Assembly (NCBI GenBank): GCA_004294385.1
Contig: REAP01000052.1
Span: forward strand, 1-60,887
Direction: 5' to 3'
Length of the DNA stretch: 60,887 nucleotides
Source of the DNA: Oscillatoriales cyanobacterium
Lineage (GTDB): Bacteria > Cyanobacteriota > Cyanobacteriia > Cyanobacteriales > Microcoleaceae
Both the position numbers and the translations under genes were made by a program. The stretch's first letter is position 1. Each line of letters starts with the position of its first letter. This document shows, piece after piece, positions 37,135 to 45,295 of the stretch. Below the pieces are notes generated by a model that worked only from the letters and a program-made list of their open reading frames with translations, had not been told where the DNA came from and did not search any database.

Positions 37135-38529
37135 TTACTTCCGACAAACCGAACCTAACATAAATTCTCCAACGGAAGCTTCCTCATAGTAGTCAATTCC
37201 AGTTGCTGCAGCAAACAAATCGCTATTCCCAGCACCTAATGCAGAGGGGGCTAAGTTCATGCTCGTGGCGACAAGGTAAAGGGTTTGGTACATGACTCCA
37301 ACGTGTTTTAAGATTGCTGCATACCCCATAGAGCGGTATTTCCAAAAAAGCCTCCCGAAGCGAGCAGTAATCACTAGCAAAACTTGGGGTTTAACTTGCT
37401 GACCGTTAGCAAACCAGGCATCTGCGATCAAGGCTTCGGCTTCTGGAGTCCATTCAGAAATGGGGCAAAGTACATGATCTAAGGGATTATATTGATAAAT
37501 TCCCATTTCGAGTCCCGTGCAGTGACGGACGATGCAATAAAGTTCAAGTTCGTATATCGCGCCACCTCCAGGATAGGGACGTCGGCTGATTTCTCCAAAG
37601 TCGGTGTCCAAAACCTTCTTGACTCGGGCGCAGCGATAGAGTAGTTCTCCAAGTTCTTGTACAGTTATCGGGGTTTCGTCGTGCTTGCGAATAGACTGCC
37701 TTTTTTCGATGGCTTCAGTTAAAGAAATATCCGTTTGTTTGAGTTGGTCTAGGTTAGGTTGTGCAAGTTTGATAATAGTATTGCCCATCAGTGGTTTAAC
37801 CGCTGCAAGGGGTTCGATTTTGTCTTTGAAAGGAAAAATCCCACCTAGGGGGTAGTCGTGTCTGCCGTTGCGACTACGGCTGTGGAAAAGCAGATCGTGG
37901 AATTCCCAAAAAACTAGGGGGGGTTCGTCTGTCTCAAAGGAGAGCATTTGAGTTGCCAAAAGCAGGTAGAGAAATTGCTGACCAATTTCTTCTGAGATAT
38001 CGGGAATTCCCTCTATTAGTTCAGTAACAGTTTGGGGTTTAGCGAGTTTGCCAATCAAAGCGGAACTTCGCCAATCTAACAAGATAATTTTACTCTGCGA
38101 AAGAGGCGATTCAAGAAGTGTTTCGCCCTCAAACTGACGCAAGTAGGCGAACCGGGATAGGGTAAATGCGGTTTGTTCCCAATCGAACTCATAATGATCG
38201 AATTGATAGTTGCCAACCATCGGGATAGCTTTGGCTAAAGATAAAGGTGCAGGGGTAACTGAGTGACAGATCCATCCAAGTTTGATTAATCTTTCTAAGT
38301 AGGCTTCAAACTGTTCTGCACTTTCAATTCCATCAGTTTCGAGAGTTTGCTTTCTGAGTTGTTCTAAGGTTTGATTTCCTTGTTTGACAGCATATAAAGC
38401 CGCTTGTAGTCCCGATTTAGGTTGATGAAAGGTTAATTTGCGAATAGGCGATTGCAGGATGAGATTTTGCTCTTGTGGTGCGAGCGTAACTTCTTCTCGC
38501 AAGGATATAGTAAAGGATGAAGAGATCAT
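37135..38529 (-). CDS. thcOx: stand-alone azoline oxidase, ThcOx/SagB type
   Basis: 464 residues, like the ThcOx of Cyanothece (about 470). The first 170 residues form the RRE/winged-helix-like part seen in that enzyme (FEAYLERLIKLGWICHS). The FMN-dependent nitroreductase-like domain starts near residue 255 (EKRQSIRKHDETPITVQELG, RRPYPGGGAIYELELY, YAAILKHVGVMYQTLYLVAT, SAVGEFMLG-type end). SagB/ThcOx enzymes oxidise thiazolines/oxazolines made by YcaO to aromatic azoles. It is transcribed away from the heterocyclase, on the same strand as precursor 1 (start 39028), so the two may form an operon with a 292-bp gap. Confidence 0.92.
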   Translation of the reverse strand: MISSSFTISLREEVTLAPQEQNLILQSPIRKLTFHQPKSGLQAALYAVKQGNQTLEQLRKQTLETDGIESAEQFEAYLERLIKLGWICHSVTPAPLSLAKAIPMVGNYQFDHYEFDWEQTAFTLSRFAYLRQFEGETLLESPLSQSKIILLDWRSSALIGKLAKPQTVTELIEGIPDISEEIGQQFLYLLLATQMLSFETDEPPLVFWEFHDLLFHSRSRNGRHDYPLGGIFPFKDKIEPLAAVKPLMGNTIIKLAQPNLDQLKQTDISLTEAIEKRQSIRKHDETPITVQELGELLYRCARVKKVLDTDFGEISRRPYPGGGAIYELELYCIVRHCTGLEMGIYQYNPLDHVLCPISEWTPEAEALIADAWFANGQQVKPQVLLVITARFGRLFWKYRSMGYAAILKHVGVMYQTLYLVATSMNLAPSALGAGNSDLFAAATGIDYYEEASVGEFMLGSVCRK

Positions 38530-38821
38530 TATTCAAAATCAAAAGTTTAGTTAGCTACGAACAATGTTAAGGTGAAAACATTCTTATAAAGACGAGCACG
38601 CATCAATCATGGATGAAAGAAGCACTACTTGTAAAATGCCTCAACCATAAAGATTTTAACGAGTGTTTCTCAGGCTTTTTTCATAGGTGTTTTTTGCTAG
38701 ATTTAGGGAGGAAAATATAGGTACAGTAATAACCCTCGACATTGCCATTAATCCAACAGACAAAAGACAGAGGGTTAAATATTTTTGTATTTTTGAATCG
38801 TTGAGCGCTCGGCTAGAAAAT

Positions 38822-39028
38822 TTACTCCGAACAGTCTTCCGCAAAAGGAATGTGACCCATCAATTCCGCTGATGTTGCCATAACAGGACACATTGATGGT
38901 GTAATGGAACTGGATACACCACTCCATCCTTGGGTCAGAGTCTCTTCAGACAGTCCTGCCATGCGTTGGGAGATAAATTTCCGATTGACGGGCTTTTGTT
39001 GTCTGGGAGTCAGGTCTCTTTTGTCCAT
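38822..39028 (-). CDS. cyanobactin precursor peptide 1
   Basis: 68 residues from ATG 39028 (AAGGAAAAATT ribosome site 7 to 10 bp upstream). The leader MDKRDLTPRQQKPVNRKF matches the PatE leader start. Protease recognition LSEETLT (compare LAELSEEAL in PatE) is followed by GWSGVSSSITPS. My preferred core is MCPVMATSAELMGHIP (after ITPS, 16 residues, ending Pro). The follower FAEDCSE departs from FAGDDAE of the other two precursors. One Cys in the core could become thiazol(in)e. The cut before SS or after PS is not certain. It is on the opposite strand from precursors 2 and 3. Confidence 0.85.
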   Translation of the reverse strand: MDKRDLTPRQQKPVNRKFISQRMAGLSEETLTQGWSGVSSSITPSMCPVMATSAELMGHIPFAEDCSE

Positions 39029-39262
39029 TGTAAATTTTTCCTTAATTACAAGATTTTGATTCCATTCGGATAATCCTTGGCTAAGATTAACATTTTTCCC
39101 GAATAGTGTCAACTAGAATTTATGAATTTTTTGTTACATACTTTTACAAAAATATAAATAGCGAAGGGGAAATTTTCTAGACAAAACTCAGAAAATTTGC
39201 TATGGTAATTCAAAAGTTTTCTTTGCTGAAAACCTAAATCAAAAATCAAGCAAGAAACAACA
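39029..39262. promoter_or_regulatory. divergent promoter region between precursors 1 and 2
   Basis: 234 bp, AT-rich, between two precursor genes transcribed apart. It should contain the promoters for precursor 1-oxidase (minus) and for precursors 2-3, the heterocyclase and the macrocyclase (plus). I cannot assign -35/-10 boxes with confidence. Confidence 0.45.
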
Positions 39263-39451
39263 ATGGACAAGAAAGACCTGAGTCCCAAACAACCGAAACC
39301 AGTTGTCCGCCCTTCCATCAGTAAACCGTCTCTAGAAGGTTTATCGGAAGAAGCTTTGACCCAAGGGTGGAGCGGTGCGTCCTCGACACTTACCCCCTCT
39401 ATTACTTGTACTCTAGTCTGTATTCCCTTTGCTGGGGATGATGCGGAGTAA
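39263..39451 (+). CDS. cyanobactin precursor peptide 2
   Basis: 62 residues from ATG 39263. The leader is MDKKDLSPKQPKPVVRPSI, then LEGLSEEALT, GWSGASSTLTPS and an ending that reads core ITCTLVCIP plus follower FAGDDAE. The core has two Cys and two Thr, which can be cyclised by the YcaO heterocyclase, and a terminal Pro as needed by PatG-type macrocyclases. This FAGDDAE follower is known from other cyanobactin precursors (piricyclamide/anacyclamide type), as I recall. Confidence 0.9.
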   Translation: MDKKDLSPKQPKPVVRPSISKPSLEGLSEEALTQGWSGASSTLTPSITCTLVCIPFAGDDAE

Positions 39452-39831
39452 CTCTAATAGGAGTTACGCACAGGCTCGATCTGTAGGGTAGACACTGCCA
39501 GCCTTGTCAAGGTACGCTCGCTCACTTTGCGTAATACTTGGTATTAGCGATTGACAATAAATCTTGTTTATTGCCGATCGCTTTTGAAAAGAAGATCGAG
39601 CAATCGCTCGTTACGCCATTGAGAGCATTTGAAGAACTTCTTCACCACCAGCCACGCGAGTTGGGTAGACACTGCCCACTTTACTGATACAGGTAGTGTA
39701 AAAGTTCAGTCCTTGCCTAAGTCCTGTTAAGTAGTGTAACGCGGAAGACAAATTTGAGAAAAGATGATATCTTTACTCAAGAGCTTTCAGATTTCACAAC
39801 TGAATCGCTAACAACCAAGGAGAAATTAATC
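39452..39831. other. intergenic with two direct GGGTAGACACTGCC repeats
   Basis: A 14-bp direct repeat GGGTAGACACTGCC lies at 39486-39499 and 39663-39676, and GCGATCGAGC-like motifs lie between. No gene was found. The stretch holds the leader of precursor 3 and perhaps its own promoter. Confidence 0.5.
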
Positions 39832-40023
39832 ATGAACAAGAAAAATCTCAACCCCAAACAACAAAAACCCGTTGCCCGTGTTTCCATCAACAAATCTGCC
39901 ATCGAAGGTTTGTCTGAAGAAACCCTAACTCTAGGGTGGAGTGGTGCTGCTGCTGAAATCGCCCCTTCGATGACAGCAGGACCTTTCTGTGCACCTCCTT
40001 TTGCTGGCGATGACGCAGAGTAA
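39832..40023 (+). CDS. cyanobactin precursor peptide 3
   Basis: 63 residues from ATG 39832, chosen because AAGGAGAAATTAATC precedes it. A longer frame to 39754 lacks homology to the other two. The leader MNKKNLNPKQQKPVARVSI, the motif IEGLSEETLT and GWSGAAAEIAPS lead to core MTAGPFCAPP and follower FAGDDAE. The one Cys and one Thr may be heterocyclised; the C-terminal Pro-Pro fits macrocyclisation. It is separated from precursor 2 by 380 bp. Confidence 0.9.
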   Translation: MNKKNLNPKQQKPVARVSINKSAIEGLSEETLTLGWSGAAAEIAPSMTAGPFCAPPFAGDDAE

Positions 40024-40318
40024 TCTTGATTAGATTACTAGCAAGCAATGCAAAAGGTCAAAAAAGGGTTTTCACTTCTGTTAGCACTTGATTAGCCCAA
40101 ACGAATTGATTCACAACCCTTTGTTCCTCGTTTTTCGGTACTTGGCATCGTGGGGATGTAAAATGCGACAATCTTCCCTTCAAGCTAGAGCATCGAGAAA
40201 CAGAAAACCCCTTGCCAGCAGTCTGCTTGCAGAATAGCACTGGTGAGGGTTTTTCTTGTTCGACTTTTTCTGCTTATTGATACGTATTAGAAAACTCTTT
40301 TAACCTAAGTTGGTAGTG
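40024..40318. other. intergenic region upstream of the heterocyclase gene
   Basis: No gene is supported here; a short minus-strand frame (60 codons) has no visible family. It holds the 5' leader of the YcaO gene. Confidence 0.4.
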
Positions 40319-42640
40319 ATGAAAGCACCACAAATTAAACCCCATCTTCGCATCGAAATTATAGAACCCAAGCACGTTTATCTGTTAGGCGAAAACATCA
40401 GCTACGCTTTAACCGGAGAATTTTACTGTCACCTCATCCCCCTCCTAGATGGCAACCACAGCCTAGAAGACATTACCGAGCAACTCGCTGAATGGGGAAC
40501 CCCCGAACAAATTGCCGAGATTATCGATCGCCTCCAAACAAAAGGCTATCTTACCGAAGCAGTCTCGGATCTTCCTGAAGCCACAGCCGCATTTTGGAGT
40601 TTGCTTGGGGTCGAACCCAAAATTGCTCACCAATGCTTGCAACAAACAAAAGTTTATTTAACTGCTATCGGCAATCTGTCAACGGAACAATTAGCAGAAA
40701 ATCTCGCAAAAATTGGTATCAAAACCCAAGATTGGCAAGGTCAAGCAGAGGAGTTAGACTCTCATTCTCTCCTGGTTGTTCTCACCGATGACTACCTCCA
40801 ACCCCAACTCGCTCAAATCAATCAAACGGCCCTTGACACCAAACAACCTTGGTTAGTGAGTAAACCCGTAGGTGGCTTAGTCTGGTTCGGTCCGGTCTTT
40901 GAACCCGGACAAACGGGGTGTTGGGAATGCCTCGCTCATCGCTTGCGGGGTAATCGAGAAGTAGAAGGCTCGGTCCTCAAGCAAAAACAAAAAAATACCC
41001 CTCAAAACTCGCTGATACAAGGGCTGGGAAATATGACCGGATGCTTGCCGGTCTCCAAAGCCTACTTACCCTCTACTGTGCAAACAGCCCTCAATCTCCT
41101 CACCACCGAAATTGCCAAGTGGATCGTCAAAGATCAAGTCAGAAGTCAAAAGTTTAATTTTTCCACCCTGATGGGAAAAGTCCTCACCTTTAACCAAAAC
41201 GACCTCACAACAGAATTCCATTACCTGTCTCACCGGCCTCAATGTCAGACTTGTGGTGAACCCGATCTAGTCAACCAACAGGGTCATAAACCGCTTATCC
41301 TCAACAATCGTAAAAAGCACTTTACTACCGATGGCGGACATCGTGCTTTCTCTCCTGACCAAACCCTCAAACGTTATGAACACCTGATTAGTCCCATTAC
41401 CGGAGTTGTCAGTGCCTTAATCCGCTCCTCCTCTCTTGAGAGTGACTTATTGCACACCTACCATGCTGTTCACACTTATGGTTCCGCCTCAAATAACCTT
41501 AATCGGTTGCGACGCTTGCTCGGTCATAAAAGTGGGGGTAAAGGTAAAAGCGATCGCCAAGCCAAAGCCAGCGGGTTCTGCGAAGCCATAGAACGCTATT
41601 CTAGTATCTTTCATGGTGACGAACCCCGTATCAAAGCGACTCGACGCGAGCTAGGAGATCGAGCGATCGATCCGCAAAAAGTCATGCAGTTTAGCGCCAA
41701 CCAGTACGCTAATCGGGACAGCTTGAATCCAGAAGGAGTCAGCCACAACTGGATACCCGTACCCTTTGATGAAACTTGGGAAATTGAATGGACACCAGTG
41801 TGGTCTTTAGTCGAAAAAAACCAAAAATATCTCCCCACAGCCTTCTGTTACTACAACTATGCTTTGCCTAAAGACCGCGAATTTTTTCATGCCGATTCAA
41901 ACGGCAATGCGGCGGGCAATACTCTAGAAGAAGCCATATTGCAGGGTTTTATGGAATTGATCGAACGCGACAGCGTAGCGATTTGGTGGTACAACTGTTT
42001 GCGATGTCCGGGAGTGGATTTAGCTAGCTTTAACGATTCCTATCTGCTGGACGTAGAAAATCTATACCGGATCAATGGTCGGGACTTTTGGGTCATTGAT
42101 ATCAGCGCTGATTTAGGCATTCCTACCTTCGCTGCGCTCTCTGTGCGTATGGGCGAAGAACGAGAAAATATGATTGCTGGGTTTGGAGCTCATCTTGATT
42201 CGCGCATTGCAATTTTGCGGGCTGTTACGGAGATGAACCAACTGGGATTTTTTGTCGATAGTGCCGATCCTAGCGTAACTGGCCCTTGGGGGGAATGGCT
42301 CAAATACAATCTCAACAGTAAGACTCATTCCTATCTGACCCCTAATCCGGAATTGCCTTTAAAACGTTATGAAGACTATCCTCAACTCTGGAGTGACGAC
42401 ATTCTCGTCGATGTGATGACTTGCGTGGAAATTGCCAAAAAAGCTGGTATGGAAACATTCGTTTTAGACCAAACCCGCCCCGATATCGGTTTGAATGTTG
42501 TTAAGGTCATCGTGCCAGGATTGCGGCATTTTTGGAGTCGGTTTGCGCCTGGACGATTATATGATGTTCCAGTGGCGATGGGTTTGTTATCCGAACCTTT
42601 AACAGAGGAGCAATTGAATCCCGTGCCAATGCTTCTGTGA
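40319..42640 (+). CDS. patD: cyanobactin YcaO heterocyclase, PatD/TruD type
   Basis: 773 residues from ATG 40319; the frame is open 3 codons further with TTG/GTG. The N-terminal RRE (winged helix, about 1-90) should bind the precursor leader. An E1-like middle part (about 90-350) has two CxxC zinc pairs (GCWECLAHR; CQTCGEPD). The YcaO domain (about 360 to the end) has ATP-binding Glu motifs in CEAIERYSSIF and GFMELIERDSVAIWWYN. It turns Cys (and perhaps Ser/Thr) of the core into azolines using ATP. The C-terminus NPVPMLL resembles only part of the PxPxP tail of azole-forming YcaO proteins. The gene follows precursor 3 by 295 bp. Confidence 0.94.
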   Translation: MKAPQIKPHLRIEIIEPKHVYLLGENISYALTGEFYCHLIPLLDGNHSLEDITEQLAEWGTPEQIAEIIDRLQTKGYLTEAVSDLPEATAAFWSLLGVEPKIAHQCLQQTKVYLTAIGNLSTEQLAENLAKIGIKTQDWQGQAEELDSHSLLVVLTDDYLQPQLAQINQTALDTKQPWLVSKPVGGLVWFGPVFEPGQTGCWECLAHRLRGNREVEGSVLKQKQKNTPQNSLIQGLGNMTGCLPVSKAYLPSTVQTALNLLTTEIAKWIVKDQVRSQKFNFSTLMGKVLTFNQNDLTTEFHYLSHRPQCQTCGEPDLVNQQGHKPLILNNRKKHFTTDGGHRAFSPDQTLKRYEHLISPITGVVSALIRSSSLESDLLHTYHAVHTYGSASNNLNRLRRLLGHKSGGKGKSDRQAKASGFCEAIERYSSIFHGDEPRIKATRRELGDRAIDPQKVMQFSANQYANRDSLNPEGVSHNWIPVPFDETWEIEWTPVWSLVEKNQKYLPTAFCYYNYALPKDREFFHADSNGNAAGNTLEEAILQGFMELIERDSVAIWWYNCLRCPGVDLASFNDSYLLDVENLYRINGRDFWVIDISADLGIPTFAALSVRMGEERENMIAGFGAHLDSRIAILRAVTEMNQLGFFVDSADPSVTGPWGEWLKYNLNSKTHSYLTPNPELPLKRYEDYPQLWSDDILVDVMTCVEIAKKAGMETFVLDQTRPDIGLNVVKVIVPGLRHFWSRFAPGRLYDVPVAMGLLSEPLTEEQLNPVPMLL

Positions 42641-42737
42641 GGCTTAAAGCAATCTGTTATGAGCAAGTAACTCCTTGTAAGAAATCCTGAAAAGCTAGCG
42701 TTAAAAACTATCTGAGAGCGGTGCTTTACCAAGGTTT

Positions 42738-42776
42738 TGCTAATTGCTAATTGCTAATTGCTAATCGCTAATTCTT
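42738..42776. repeat. TTGCTAA tandem repeat before the macrocyclase gene
   Basis: Five copies of TTGCTAA/TCGCTAA with single-base changes directly in the leader of the next gene. It is a short tandem repeat, like other heptamers in the window. Confidence 0.85.
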
Positions 42777-42793
42777 AAACCTCCTAAAAAAAA

Positions 42794-44887
42794 ATGGATC
42801 TCTCTGAAATTCCGGGGTTCTGCGAACTCCAAACCAAAACCAAAGGCGACTCCCGTATCATTATTGCCGTCCTTGATGGTTCAGTTGACCTAGAGCGCAC
42901 TTGCTTTCTTGGCGCTAATCTCAGGCAAATCAAACCTTATTGGTCTGAAGAAGTCCCGATCGATCCACGCTACCTAGATATCTTCCGAGAGATCAATCAA
43001 CTCGACGATTTCGACGACGGGACGAAAGAAGAAAAACTGAAAGAGGCTATTCCCGACAAGCAAGTTCGTTTTCGCCTTTTTTGCAACTTCCACGCGACTC
43101 ACATCTCTAGCACTATTTTCGGACAACCCAACTCTCCGGTAGAAGGCATTGCCCAAAATTGTCGTGGAATTAATATTCCCATTGAAACGGATGGGGATAA
43201 TTTGATCAATCCTCTCTACCTGACGCACGCTTTCAATAAAGCGATAGAATTAGGCGCGAATATCATTCACTGCGCTGCCTGTCATCCGACTAACTCTGGC
43301 ATGGCCCACGAATTGCTCGAAAAAGCCGTGCGCCAAGCACAAGACAACAACATTCTTGTTGTGGCTCCGGGCGGCAATAACAAAGGGGAATGTTGGTGTA
43401 TTCCTGCGGTGCTAGAAAATGTCCTTAGCGTTGGAGCCTATAAAGATAATGGTAAGCCTGCCAAATTCAGCAACTTTGGTGGTCGATACCAAACTCAAGG
43501 CATTCTTGCTCCGGGGGAAAATATCCTTGGTGCACAACCAGGAATTGATGAACCTGTTCGCAAAAGAGGAACCAGTTGTGCAGCTCCTATCGTGACGGGT
43601 GTGGCGGCCTTATTGATGAGTTGGCAGTTGAAGCAAGGTTGCGCCCCTGATGCTGAAGCTGTTCGCGCTGCCCTCATCAATAGTGCAATTCCTTGCGATC
43701 CTGAAGAGATAGAAGAACCGGAACGGTGTTTGAGGGGTAAATTAAACATTCCGGGTGCTTTTCAACTGCTAACTGGAAAACCGCTTTCGGCTTTTGTGCT
43801 TTCTAGTACAAGCGACTCGGAAAGCGAACACCGCTTCATCGGCAAAGAGGCGGCTGAACATTCGATGAATAGTTTGTTTCAACAGACTTTAACTGTGAGC
43901 CAGGAAGTTCATATCCCAGCAGATTCTCAAGTCGCTGCTTCAGCCGCCATAGCCACGATCGCACCATCTCTACCAGCAACCGCTACTATGCCTAACAGCC
44001 CTGCTACCGCCATAAGTGGCAGCGATGGTATCACCGCCAGCCTTCCGTCGAACCTGGTTTATGCTTTGGGAACATTGGGCTATGACTTCGGCAGCGAGGC
44101 GAGGCGCGATACTTTCAAACAACTGATGCCGGCTGTTAGCATCGATGGCGTGACAGTTCCCGCGAACCCCTACGACGCACGCCAGATGGCAGACTATCTG
44201 GAACAAAACCCCTCAGAGGCAAAGGCTTTAATTTGGACGTTAAACCTGGAATTAACTCCCGTTTATGCCATTGAACCTAAAGGAGCGTTTGGGGCGGAGG
44301 TTTACGAAACTCTGATTCAATTGCTAGCAGGACAGGTGGTTGCAGAAGACAGCGAAGATTACATTGAGCGGGTGAGCATACCGGGAAGGTTTGGTGGTCG
44401 CACGGTGGAATTGTTCTCTGGGCAAGTAGTGCCGGTGATTGAGCCGCAAGTGACGCGGGGAATGTATGGCTGGCGAGTGAATAGTCTCGTGAGTGCGGCT
44501 TTGGAAACTTTCCGGGATGGTGCCGATAACGCGAGCGAGGAGGCGATCCGGCGTTCTTTAGCTAGTTTCTTGCACCGCATTTATTTCGATTTGCGGAATT
44601 TAGGCCAAACAGCGCACGATCGCGCCCTGAATTTCGCTGCTACGAACGCCTTCCAAGCTGCCTCCACCTTTGCAGAAGCGGTTGCTAGGGGGATGGAACT
44701 CGATAGCATTGAAGTGGAAAAAAGCCCTTTCTGTCGTCTCAATAGCGATTGTTGGGATGTGAAATTGAAGTTTTTTGACGCTGAAAACAGCGATCGGGCC
44801 AAGAAAGTGTTTCGCTTCACTATTGACGTGAGAGATGCTATGCCCGTTACTTTGGGTGAAGTGCGATCGTGGTCTGTGCCGAAGTAA
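42794..44887 (+). CDS. patG: stand-alone cyanobactin macrocyclase, PatG type
   Basis: 697 residues. Subtilisin-like domain with Asp28 (AVLDGSVD), His103 (FHATHIS) and Ser261 (RGTSCAAP). Asp and His lie 75 residues apart, 37 more than in the PatA gene; the extra part (about 51-95, including KEEKLKEAIPDKQ) matches the helix-loop-helix cap of PatG macrocyclases, with its lysines. It should cut off the FAGDDAE follower and close the ring. The C-terminal domain (VYALGTLGYDFGSEARRD to EVRSWSVP) is strongly like that of the PatA gene. There is no N-terminal oxidase as in PatG; that role is taken by the separate ThcOx. The gene starts about 150 bp behind the heterocyclase. Confidence 0.93.
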   Translation: MDLSEIPGFCELQTKTKGDSRIIIAVLDGSVDLERTCFLGANLRQIKPYWSEEVPIDPRYLDIFREINQLDDFDDGTKEEKLKEAIPDKQVRFRLFCNFHATHISSTIFGQPNSPVEGIAQNCRGINIPIETDGDNLINPLYLTHAFNKAIELGANIIHCAACHPTNSGMAHELLEKAVRQAQDNNILVVAPGGNNKGECWCIPAVLENVLSVGAYKDNGKPAKFSNFGGRYQTQGILAPGENILGAQPGIDEPVRKRGTSCAAPIVTGVAALLMSWQLKQGCAPDAEAVRAALINSAIPCDPEEIEEPERCLRGKLNIPGAFQLLTGKPLSAFVLSSTSDSESEHRFIGKEAAEHSMNSLFQQTLTVSQEVHIPADSQVAASAAIATIAPSLPATATMPNSPATAISGSDGITASLPSNLVYALGTLGYDFGSEARRDTFKQLMPAVSIDGVTVPANPYDARQMADYLEQNPSEAKALIWTLNLELTPVYAIEPKGAFGAEVYETLIQLLAGQVVAEDSEDYIERVSIPGRFGGRTVELFSGQVVPVIEPQVTRGMYGWRVNSLVSAALETFRDGADNASEEAIRRSLASFLHRIYFDLRNLGQTAHDRALNFAATNAFQAASTFAEAVARGMELDSIEVEKSPFCRLNSDCWDVKLKFFDAENSDRAKKVFRFTIDVRDAMPVTLGEVRSWSVPK

Positions 44888-44904
44888 GCTGGAGGCGTGA
44901 TGTG

Positions 44905-45036
44905 ATATCAATTCCGACTGCACCGGAATGACAAGCGAGGACACGGCAGTGCCGTGTCCCTACAATTGATCGTGGTAGGGACACGGCACTGCCGTGTCCT
45001 CCGTTTATATCATTCCGATGAAGAGCGGAATTGATA
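44905..45036. repeat. large nested palindrome after the macrocyclase gene
   Basis: Outer arms TATCAATTCCG / CGGAATTGATA and inner arms AGGACACGGCAGTGCCGTGT / ACACGGCACTGCCGTGTCCT. It may stop transcription of the cluster. The inner unit belongs to the GGCAnTGCCG family found at 21694 and 49888-50037. Confidence 0.85.
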
Positions 45037-45097
45037 TGAGGCTGCAAAAAATATCGGCTCTTGCCGCCCCTACAAACTCCCCTTCCTTTAGCCTCGA

Positions 45098-45257
45098 TCC
45101 TTCTACTACAGCCATTGTTTAGTCGATCGAATATCCCCTCCAAGATTTGTCTCTTTGTCCACACAGGGGGTCTAGTTTTCTGCTTCTGGGGTAGTAATGG
45201 CTCAATGATTGCCCACTCTGAGTCAGTTAAGCTACGGTCGCCGGCATTTTCTTTATG
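45098..45257 (-). pseudogene. N-terminal fragment of an IS5-type transposase
   Basis: The frame reads DRSLTDSEWAIIEPLLPQ, then RPPVWTKRQILEGIFDRLNN GCS, the typical start of IS5/IS1031-type transposases (LTDxEWxxIEPLLP). It lacks a start codon and ends after about 50 codons, then drifts into unrelated codons. It is a relic at the right border of the cyanobactin cluster. Confidence 0.65.
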
Positions 45258-45295
45258 ATTTTAGCTCACCATCAGAGATCCCAAATGGGTTCTAT

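Noticed and set aside
39754..39831. Upstream extension of precursor 3 (MRKDDIFTQEL)
   Set aside because: Precursors 1 and 2 start at the MD/NK motif and a good ribosome site precedes ATG 39832.
40058..40240. 60-codon minus-strand frame between precursor 3 and the heterocyclase
   Set aside because: No leader, RRE or recognition motif of cyanobactin peptides and no other family; likely chance.
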